The notes beneath the pieces were generated by a model that was given only the letters and a program-made list of their open reading frames with translations, did not search any database and was not told the origin of the DNA. Below, piece by piece: positions 44,903 to 49,959 of a stretch of DNA of 49,959 bases. Source of the stretch: Clostridiales bacterium DTU070 (GTDB lineage Bacteria > Bacillota > Clostridia > DSM-8532); assembly GCA_001513105.1 (NCBI GenBank), contig LFSH01000076.1, forward strand, positions 8,381-58,339, read 5' to 3'. A program made the translations under genes and the position numbers. Every line of letters begins with the position of its first letter. Positions within the stretch are counted from its first letter, which is position 1.

Positions 44903-45895
44903 ATGGAAAGGTATATGGGAACTTTTGTGCGCTGGCTGTTAACACCCGTTGGTCTTTTTATCCTGGGATTGGGGCTTTACTACCTGATGCGGCTTTTCAG
45001 ATGGGAGAAGCAGCAGGCAACAGGCCTGGCCCTGATTTCCCCGTGGCTTTTCGGTTTCTTGGGGTTTACAGCCATACCCATTTTTTACTCGCTTTATTTG
45101 AGTTTTACCGATTTCAGTCTTTTCGGCAAAGAAAAATGGGTAGGATTGGGAAACTTTATTAAACTGTTCACAAATGATGTTGAATTCTGGCCATCTGTAA
45201 GAATTACCCTTTCATACGCGATATTTACATTACCAGTAGGAGTCTTCGGCTCACTGCTTGTTGCACTGCTGATTAACAGGGAGATAAAGGGAATAAGGAT
45301 ATTCAGGACAATTCTTTATCTTACCGCGATACTTCCGGATACGGCTGTTGCCATCATATGGCGGCAGTTATTCAACGGTGAGACGGGCCTTATTAACTTT
45401 TTCCTGTCGCTGTTCGGTGTAAACAAAATAGACTGGTTCGGAAACCCGAAATATGTTCTGCCGGCATTTGTCATAATAAGCATCTGGGGTATCTTCGGCA
45501 CGAATACTATTATATTCCTGGCATCCCTTAAGGACGTTCCGAGAGTTTTGTATGAAGCTGCCGAAATAGACGGGGCCAGCGGATTCAGAAGATTTGTACA
45601 TATAACCATTCCGCAGATTTCTTCAGTAATCCTGGTCCAGGTTGTCATGAGCCTTATTGGTTCACTGCAGATGTTTACCGTCGCGCAGTTTTTAAGACCC
45701 ACAACACAGGCCGGCCTGTTCATGAATCAGCTCGTATATACAAGAGGATTTACGCAGCTTCACATGGGAGAAGCTTCGGCTATAGCATGGGTCTTATTCG
45801 TGATAATTCTTGTGCTTACCCTGCTGGTGTTCAGGACTTCACCTGCATGGGTTCATTATGAGACCGAAGTCAAGGATGTTAAGAATGCGAGGTAA
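44903..45895 (+). CDS. Sugar ABC transporter permease, MalF type
   Basis: A 330-residue membrane protein with an extra N-terminal helix (LLTPVGLFILGLGLYYLM) followed by the usual six helices. The coupling EAA motif is EAAEIDGASGFRRFVHITIP. Segments WLFGFLGFTAIPIFYSLYLSF and ILPDTAVAIIWRQLF are typical of CUT1-family permeases. It starts 66 bases after the binding-protein gene and ends three bases before the second permease, so they are co-translated. With the second permease it forms the channel; energy must come from an ATPase encoded elsewhere. Confidence 0.92.
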   Translation: MERYMGTFVRWLLTPVGLFILGLGLYYLMRLFRWEKQQATGLALISPWLFGFLGFTAIPIFYSLYLSFTDFSLFGKEKWVGLGNFIKLFTNDVEFWPSVRITLSYAIFTLPVGVFGSLLVALLINREIKGIRIFRTILYLTAILPDTAVAIIWRQLFNGETGLINFFLSLFGVNKIDWFGNPKYVLPAFVIISIWGIFGTNTIIFLASLKDVPRVLYEAAEIDGASGFRRFVHITIPQISSVILVQVVMSLIGSLQMFTVAQFLRPTTQAGLFMNQLVYTRGFTQLHMGEASAIAWVLFVIILVLTLLVFRTSPAWVHYETEVKDVKNAR

Positions 45896-45898
45896 TGT

Positions 45899-46768
45899 AT
45901 GGGAAGTTCAGTTGCTGTTATCCAATCAAAAAGCAGAAAAGAGAAAATGATGGATTTCATCGTTTATATTGTTTTGATAACTGTTTCGGCAATAGTTCTG
46001 ATCCCGCTTTTCTGGATGATTTCAACCGCCCTGAAATCAAATGCCGATATTTATGCATGGCCTCCCGAATGGATTCCGAAACCGGCACATTGGGAGAATT
46101 TCCGTAATGCGTGGAATGCAATGCCTTTCAGTACATTCCTGCTTAACAGCCTGTTTATTGTGGTCCTGGGGGTTACCGCCGAAGTAATCAGTGAAACTGT
46201 GGTTGCATACGGGTTTGCAAGGTACAGTTTCCCGGGAAAGAACCTGATATTCATAATATTGCTGAGCACGATGATGCTCCCTTCCCACGTTACGTTGATC
46301 CCCACCTATATCATATGGAACAGGCTGGGGCTTTTAGGCGAGTTTGATCCGCTTGTGCTCAGGGCATGGACCGCATGGGGACCCTTTTACATATTCCTGA
46401 TGCGCCAGTTTTTCATGGGAGTACCGAAAGAACTCGATGATGCGGCAGATATTGACGGGGCGCCGCTGGTTCAGAAATTCGTTAAAATAATGCTCCCCCA
46501 GATAAGGCCGATTATTGTTGCTATTGCTATCTTTGCATTCAGGGGATACTTCAATGAGTTCCAGGGTCCGCTGATTTACCTGTCGGATAAAAGCAAATAC
46601 ACAATGACTCTTGGGATGTATTTTTTCATGGGCGGGGTCAATGAGCCTCCGAAATGGAATTACCTGATGGTTATCGCCCTGGTAATTACCCTGCCGAGTC
46701 TGATTCTGTACTTCTCAGCGCAGAAATACTTTATTGAAGGAATCACGTTCTCTGGACTGAAAAGCTGA
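45899..46768 (+). CDS. Sugar ABC transporter permease, MalG type
   Basis: A 289-residue permease with six helices beginning FIVYIVLITVSAIVLIPLFW. The EAA-loop variant is DDAADIDGAPLVQKFVKIML, and the pattern STMMLPSHVTLIPTYIIWNR is typical for MalG-like CUT1 permeases. The ATG at 45899 is three bases after the preceding stop (TAATGT region). It is followed closely by the GH130 gene. No ATP-binding gene is present in this operon, which is usual for clostridial and actinobacterial CUT1 systems that share an MsmK/MsiK-type ATPase. Confidence 0.92.
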   Translation: MGSSVAVIQSKSRKEKMMDFIVYIVLITVSAIVLIPLFWMISTALKSNADIYAWPPEWIPKPAHWENFRNAWNAMPFSTFLLNSLFIVVLGVTAEVISETVVAYGFARYSFPGKNLIFIILLSTMMLPSHVTLIPTYIIWNRLGLLGEFDPLVLRAWTAWGPFYIFLMRQFFMGVPKELDDAADIDGAPLVQKFVKIMLPQIRPIIVAIAIFAFRGYFNEFQGPLIYLSDKSKYTMTLGMYFFMGGVNEPPKWNYLMVIALVITLPSLILYFSAQKYFIEGITFSGLKS

Positions 46769-46794
46769 TTCCTGGATCTGAACGGAGTGTGAAT

Positions 46795-47706
46795 ATGTTT
46801 AAACTGAAGAGATTACAGGACAAACCGGTGCTTTCACCTGATGAAAGACATGACTGGGAGAAAGCGGCTGTATTTAATGCTGCCGTTATTTACGACAACA
46901 ATCTTTTTCATATGTTTTACAGGGCATCTGACAATCCGTTTTTCCTGGACACTGAAAAGCCCGATCCCGAAAGGAAATTCACGTCGGTTTTAGGCTATGC
47001 GTCAAGCACCGACGGAATTCATTTCAAACGGTATGATGAGCCGGTGTTAAGACCGTCGGGGTTAAATGATTCGTGGGGGATTGAGGATCCAAGGCTAACA
47101 AAGATAGATGACACATATTATTTATTATACACCTCATTTGGAGGAAGGGACTGGAATGATATCCGGGTTACAATGGTCAGCTCGCCCGATCTTAAGCAAT
47201 GGTCCGAACCTGTTGTTCTGCTGCCCGACGAGCCTAACAAGAACGCGGCGCTGCTGCCCGAAAAGATTAACGGGAAGTATGTATTGTTCCACAGGAGGCA
47301 TCCATCCATATGGACCGCTGTTTCGGACGATTTAATCCACTGGACCGATCACACCGAGATCATGGCGCCAAGAAAGGGCAAATGGGACAGCAAAAAAATC
47401 GGCATAGCCGGACCGCCGTTGAAAATAAAGGACGGCTGGCTGATGATATACCATGGAGTGGATGAAAATAATACATACCGGCTGGGTGCCGCGTTACTGG
47501 ATGAGCATAACATAAACAGGATAAAAGCCCGCCAGGACGAGCCGATACTTGAGCCCGAGCTTGACTGGGAGGTGAAAGGACTTATACCAAACGTTGTTTT
47601 CAGCTGCGGCGAATGTATTGTGAATAATCATCTTTATATATATTACGGAGCAGCCGATACACATATTGGTGTTGCAGGAATACCGGTCGACAGTATAATT
47701 TTTTGA
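46795..47706 (+). CDS. GH130 glycoside phosphorylase/hydrolase (beta-mannoside active)
   Basis: A 303-residue five-bladed beta-propeller enzyme of family GH130. Visible family segments are MFYRASDNPFF, GIEDPRLTKIDDTYYLLYTS with the catalytic Asp region, and HRRHPSIWTAV. KIGIAGPPLKIKDGWLMIYHG and the late IYYGAADTHIGVA complete the set. Members phosphorolyse beta-mannosides (Man-Glc, Man-GlcNAc, mannobioses) to mannose 1-phosphate, or hydrolyse beta-1,2-mannosides; the exact subfamily is undecided. ATG 46795 is chosen, with CGGAGTG before it; GTG 46789 overlaps that site. It lies in the importer operon and would act on the imported sugar. Confidence 0.9.
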   Translation: MFKLKRLQDKPVLSPDERHDWEKAAVFNAAVIYDNNLFHMFYRASDNPFFLDTEKPDPERKFTSVLGYASSTDGIHFKRYDEPVLRPSGLNDSWGIEDPRLTKIDDTYYLLYTSFGGRDWNDIRVTMVSSPDLKQWSEPVVLLPDEPNKNAALLPEKINGKYVLFHRRHPSIWTAVSDDLIHWTDHTEIMAPRKGKWDSKKIGIAGPPLKIKDGWLMIYHGVDENNTYRLGAALLDEHNINRIKARQDEPILEPELDWEVKGLIPNVVFSCGECIVNNHLYIYYGAADTHIGVAGIPVDSIIF

Positions 47707-47718
47707 TAGGGGAGTATT

Positions 47719-48645
47719 ATGGAAAGTTTAATAAAACCAAAAGGCTGCAGTGTGCTGCTTAAAGAGTTTGAAGGCAGGCAGCCTGAAGCAAGGGGAAAAA
47801 GACTTAAATTCACCAGTGTTGGGGACCGGGATGTTTATAACATAACGGCTCCTTTTGATGTAGACGGGGAAAAGGTAATAGCCGCAAGAGTTGAGAAAAG
47901 AGATTCTGAGTTTTCAAACATCATGTTTTTCGCCAACAGGGGTGAAGTGTGGGAACCTTTGGACGGCGCTCCGGTATTTGACCTTCAGGATCCTTTCATA
48001 ACAAGGATAAACAATGAAATTGTATTCGGCGGGGTTGAAGTTTTTCCGAAAGAAAGCGCCAGGACCCTGCTGATCTGGAAAACAGTTTTTTTCAGAGGGA
48101 ACAGTATTTACGAATTAAAGCGCTTTGCGTCAGGTCCCATAGGCATGAAGGATATAAGGCTGGTGGAATTGTCCGACAGGAGAATAGGCGTATTTACAAG
48201 GCCGCAGGGGGGAATCGCGGGAAGAGGGAAGATAGGATTCACCATTATAGATTCACTTGAAGAACTTAACGAGGAGACAATTGAAAATGCCGGCCTTATA
48301 GAAAACCAGTTTGCCAGGGGCGAGTGGGGAGGAGTAAATGAGCTGCATCTTCTTGAGGACGGGAGAATAGGTGCTTTAGGTCATATTGCACACTTTGATA
48401 ACAGGGGAAACAGGCATTATTATTCCATGGTGTTTACTTTTGACCCGGTCACAGGAAAATCAACACCGGTTAAGATTATTGCTGTAAGGAAAAACTTTGA
48501 AGAAGGCGAATACAAAAGAAAGGATCTTATTGACGTAATATTCAGCGGAGGCCTTATAAGGCGTAACGACGGTTATGCCGAGCTTTATGCCGGAGTAAGC
48601 GATGCAGAGGCGCATATGATAGTGATCCCCGATCCATTTCTTTGA
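47719..48645 (+). CDS. DUF1861 family beta-propeller protein
   Basis: A 308-residue protein of the DUF1861 family, recognised from RLKFTSVGDRDVYNITAPF, DPFITRINNEIVFGGVEVF, GPIGMKDIRLVEL and GEWGGVNELHLLEDGRIGAL. The repeating DxR/E-rich strands suggest a five-bladed propeller related to GH130 and GH43-like folds. It is commonly encoded next to GH130 genes and mannoside importers, and is thought to act on beta-mannosides, but I know of no firmly assigned reaction. It starts 12 bases after GH130 with AGGGGAG before the ATG and is the last gene of the operon. Confidence 0.85.
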   Translation: MESLIKPKGCSVLLKEFEGRQPEARGKRLKFTSVGDRDVYNITAPFDVDGEKVIAARVEKRDSEFSNIMFFANRGEVWEPLDGAPVFDLQDPFITRINNEIVFGGVEVFPKESARTLLIWKTVFFRGNSIYELKRFASGPIGMKDIRLVELSDRRIGVFTRPQGGIAGRGKIGFTIIDSLEELNEETIENAGLIENQFARGEWGGVNELHLLEDGRIGALGHIAHFDNRGNRHYYSMVFTFDPVTGKSTPVKIIAVRKNFEEGEYKRKDLIDVIFSGGLIRRNDGYAELYAGVSDAEAHMIVIPDPFL

Positions 48646-48660
48646 ATTTTGATTTCATCG

Positions 48661-48694
48661 GAAGCAGGAAACAATTATCCTGCTTCTTTTTTTT
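48661..48694 (+). terminator. Terminator of the importer-GH130 operon
   Basis: Perfect nine-base-pair stem GAAGCAGGA / TCCTGCTTC with an eight-base loop and eight T residues. Confidence 0.94.
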
Positions 48695-48872
48695 ATACTA
48701 CGGGCTGTTCCTGACACACTCTGACATATATCTCTTATGCGCATTTCGCACTGGGTTTTCCAAAATTGTGCGATATCCTGCTTGCCTGTAAATTTGAATT
48801 TGCCTGTTATGCAATGCCGGGATATATCACTGCCTGTTTTTTATAATTTATCAGAATATATGCAAATCTCTG

Positions 48873-48902
48873 TTGACATTGTGAACAGTACGGAAATATA
48901 CT
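48873..48902 (+). promoter_or_regulatory. Promoter of the ridA-family gene
   Basis: TTGACA (48873-48878, perfect) and TATACT (48897-48902), 18-base spacer. It would give a leader of about 140 bases before the gene. Confidence 0.75.
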
Positions 48903-48908
48903 GTATTT

Positions 48909-49049
48909 AGATTGCTTAATAAAAATATTGATTGCCGGCTCTACTGTGGCAGCACCCGGTGATACCGGAAAAACCTATGGGATACCGACCCAGCGGGAAT
49001 GACTTGGCCTGGCAGTTCTTTTATCGTTTTTGGCACAGGAGGAAAGGGT
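48909..49049 (+). other. Long structured leader of the ridA-family gene
   Basis: The transcript leader contains the hairpin CCGG-TGATA-CCGG, a GGG-ATACCGA-CCC stem and CTGTG/CACAG complementarity that reaches to the ribosome site. It matches no riboswitch I know. It may be an unknown cis-regulatory RNA or simply a GC-rich leader. Confidence 0.35.
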
Positions 49050-49508
49050 ATGAAAACAGAGAGCAGGATACAGGAACTTGGCCTTTCGCTGCCGAAGCCA
49101 TCTTCAGCAGGTCTGTATACACCCGTGAGAAAGGCTGGAAACATGCTTTATATCTCGGGGCAGATACCCTGGCTGGACGGGGAGGTAAAATACTCCGGCA
49201 AGGTGGGCGGTGAACGCGATATTGAATACGGCCAGGAGGCAGCAAGGCTGTGTATATTGAATATGCTTGCTGCGGTTAAAAGCGTAATCGGTGACCTGGA
49301 TAAAATTAGGCAGATAGTGAAGATTACCGTTATGGTCAGCAGTGAAAACGGTTTTGATAAACAGCACATTGTTGCAAACGGCGCATCGCAGCTGCTGATT
49401 GACATCTTCGGCGAGAACGGGCGTGCCGCACGGTCAGCGGTTGGCGTGAACCAGCTTCCCATGAATGTTACCGTTGAAATAGAAGGCATTATCGAAGTGG
49501 AAGAGTAA
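49050..49508 (+). CDS. RidA/YjgF family protein
   Basis: A 152-residue protein of the YjgF/YER057c/UK114 family. The pattern KAGNMLYISGQIPWLDGEV near the N-terminus and the C-terminal NGRAARSAVGVNQLPMNVTV, with the conserved Arg of the active-site cleft and the closing VEIEGIIEV strand, are clear. RidA hydrolyses reactive enamine/imine intermediates of PLP enzymes; this longer form resembles the YjgH/YabJ-like subgroup often of unknown role. AGGAGG precedes ATG 49050; the frame from 48999 is not supported. It stands alone behind its own promoter. Confidence 0.88.
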   Translation: MKTESRIQELGLSLPKPSSAGLYTPVRKAGNMLYISGQIPWLDGEVKYSGKVGGERDIEYGQEAARLCILNMLAAVKSVIGDLDKIRQIVKITVMVSSENGFDKQHIVANGASQLLIDIFGENGRAARSAVGVNQLPMNVTVEIEGIIEVEE

Positions 49509-49612
49509 TGAGCGGATTGCTGCAAGGCGGTGTAAAATAATTCCTGGATTGCCGTATACCTAAAGCGGAATGGAACCTGGTATGTGACAGAAAGACGTCA
49601 GGACCCGGAGAG

Positions 49613-49679
49613 CAAAAGGGCGTCCTGTGCATGCGCTCCCGCCGGGGGGGAGGGATGTGTTCTGCAAAACGCCCTTTTG
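49613..49679 (+). terminator. Large inverted repeat after the ridA-family gene, possible terminator
   Basis: Eleven-base arms CAAAAGGGCGT (49613-49623) and ACGCCCTTTTG (49669-49679) pair perfectly around a 45-base interior that can form its own GC-rich hairpin. The TTTT lies inside the 3' arm, so termination is possible in both directions. Confidence 0.5.
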
Positions 49680-49705
49680 TAACATAAAAATACATTAACA
49701 GGCTA

Positions 49706-49734
49706 TTGACAGATGAGTAAAACTGTTATATTAT
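49706..49734 (+). promoter_or_regulatory. Promoter of the Cys/Met leader peptide
   Basis: TTGACA (49706-49711, perfect) and TATTAT (49729-49734), 17-base spacer. Transcription would begin near 49741, about 28 bases before the leader ATG. Confidence 0.85.
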
Positions 49735-49768
49735 CTCACTAACCAGTTTATAAAGAAGGAGCCGCACT

Positions 49769-49888
49769 ATGAGAACCAGGATTTCGGCACACCTGAATAC
49801 CGGCGCTTTTGGTATGTGCAGCATGTACATGTGTATGTGCATGCCCGGTTCGTGCTGTTCTCATAATGCTTTCTGCTCCTGTCTGTAA
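49769..49888 (+). CDS. Cys/Met-rich leader peptide, 39 residues (probable attenuator peptide)
   Basis: A 39-codon frame starting with ATG, eight bases after AGAAGG (49754-49759). It begins MRTRISAHLNTGAFGMC and then alternates sulfur residues (CSMYMCMCMPGSCC), ending FCSCL. Seven of 39 codons are Cys (residues 17, 22, 24, 29, 30, 36, 38) and six are Met. The codon bias towards one amino-acid class, a consensus promoter just before it and a terminator 40 bases after it are the signs of a translated attenuator leader. Alternatives are a Cys-rich RiPP precursor or metal-binding peptide, but promoter-ORF-terminator order and the antiterminator pairing favour a leader. Downstream genes are outside the window. 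Confidence 0.78.
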   Translation: MRTRISAHLNTGAFGMCSMYMCMCMPGSCCSHNAFCSCL

Positions 49889-49958
49889 TATTATGGTGTT
49901 TACAGGTTTATTATAAAAGATTGCAAAAGTAGGAAGCAGAAAGTTTCCTACTTTTTTT
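49869..49958 (+). promoter_or_regulatory. Attenuator: antiterminator and intrinsic terminator downstream of the leader peptide
   Basis: The terminator stem AGTAGGAA (49928-49935) / TTCCTACT (49945-49952) has a nine-base loop and is followed by a T-run to 49958. The segment CTTTCTGCT (49869-49877), inside the last codons of the leader ORF, is a perfect complement of AGCAGAAAG (49935-49943), the terminator's inner 5' arm and loop. With a one-base bulge it extends to CCT/AGG. The two pairings exclude each other. A ribosome finishing the peptide would cover 49869-49880 and let the terminator form; a ribosome stalled at an earlier Cys codon would leave it free to form the antiterminator. Confidence 0.75.
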
Positions 49959-49959
49959 G

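Noticed and set aside
49769-49888. SCIFF-type or other RiPP precursor
   Set aside because: The Cys spacing does not resemble SCIFF, there is no maturase in view, and the promoter-ORF-terminator layout with antiterminator pairing explains it better; it stays an alternative until downstream genes are seen.

Overview
The window reads as a piece of a Clostridia chromosome next to the replication origin. Evidence: the order dnaA-dnaN-recF-remB-gyrB-parA-parB with parS sites, sporulation-type genes (SpoVB-like, YteA-like), CtsR and LexA operators of the Firmicutes type, a clostridial AdhE, and strong AGGAGG ribosome sites. Base composition is moderate, and almost every gene lies on the + strand, as expected for a leading-strand arm leaving oriC. 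The carbohydrate gene set suggests a plant-polysaccharide degrader. A cellulolytic or hemicellulolytic clostridium of the Thermoclostridium/Ruminiclostridium kind is my guess, not something the sequence proves.

Layout. 1-9.9 kb: replication and segregation core (partial dnaA, an oriC-like spacer with DnaA boxes, dnaN, recF, remB, gyrB, parS sites, parA, parB), then a DUF4446 protein and serS. 10.0-10.25 kb: tRNA-Leu(UAA) and initiator tRNA-fMet(CAU) under a consensus promoter, followed by about 850 bases without a convincing gene. 11.1-14.9 kb: the two-gene AMMECR1/MEMO + radical SAM system, a Nudix hydrolase, YjbQ and SfsA. 15.1-21.1 kb: a mannitol-dehydrogenase-family oxidoreductase, a GH127 beta-L-arabinofuranosidase and a GH112 phosphorylase, a set that fits breakdown of pectin side chains. 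21.2-25 kb: CorA, an unlisted 54-residue membrane protein on the minus strand, tRNA-Arg(ACG), and an ECF sigma factor with a membrane anti-sigma factor carrying a GerMN domain. 25.2-28.9 kb: two unknown membrane proteins and larC, a LURP-one-like protein (minus), and a YteA-type zinc-finger protein. 29-36 kb: a SpoVB-like flippase, hsp20 under two CtsR operators, an orphan LexA-controlled promoter, a three-gene ABC-2 exporter whose first permease is frameshifted, and DNA polymerase IV. 36.1-38.9 kb: adhE with an elaborate promoter region. 39-48.7 kb: a large glycoside-hydrolase-like protein, a LacI regulator, a sugar ABC importer without its ATPase, a GH130 and a DUF1861 protein. 48.7-50 kb: a RidA protein behind a long leader, and at the very edge a Cys/Met-rich leader peptide with a terminator.

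How the parts work together. The sugar loci combine import (LacI-SBP-two permeases) with phosphorolytic enzymes (GH112, GH130), an energy-saving strategy common in anaerobic fermenters; AdhE then recycles NADH to ethanol. The strongest new-looking signal is at 49.7-49.96 kb. A consensus promoter drives a 39-codon ORF with seven Cys and six Met codons. The end of this ORF is complementary to the 5' arm and loop of a terminator just downstream, which is the architecture of a cysteine-responsive transcription attenuator. The genes it would control lie beyond the window edge.
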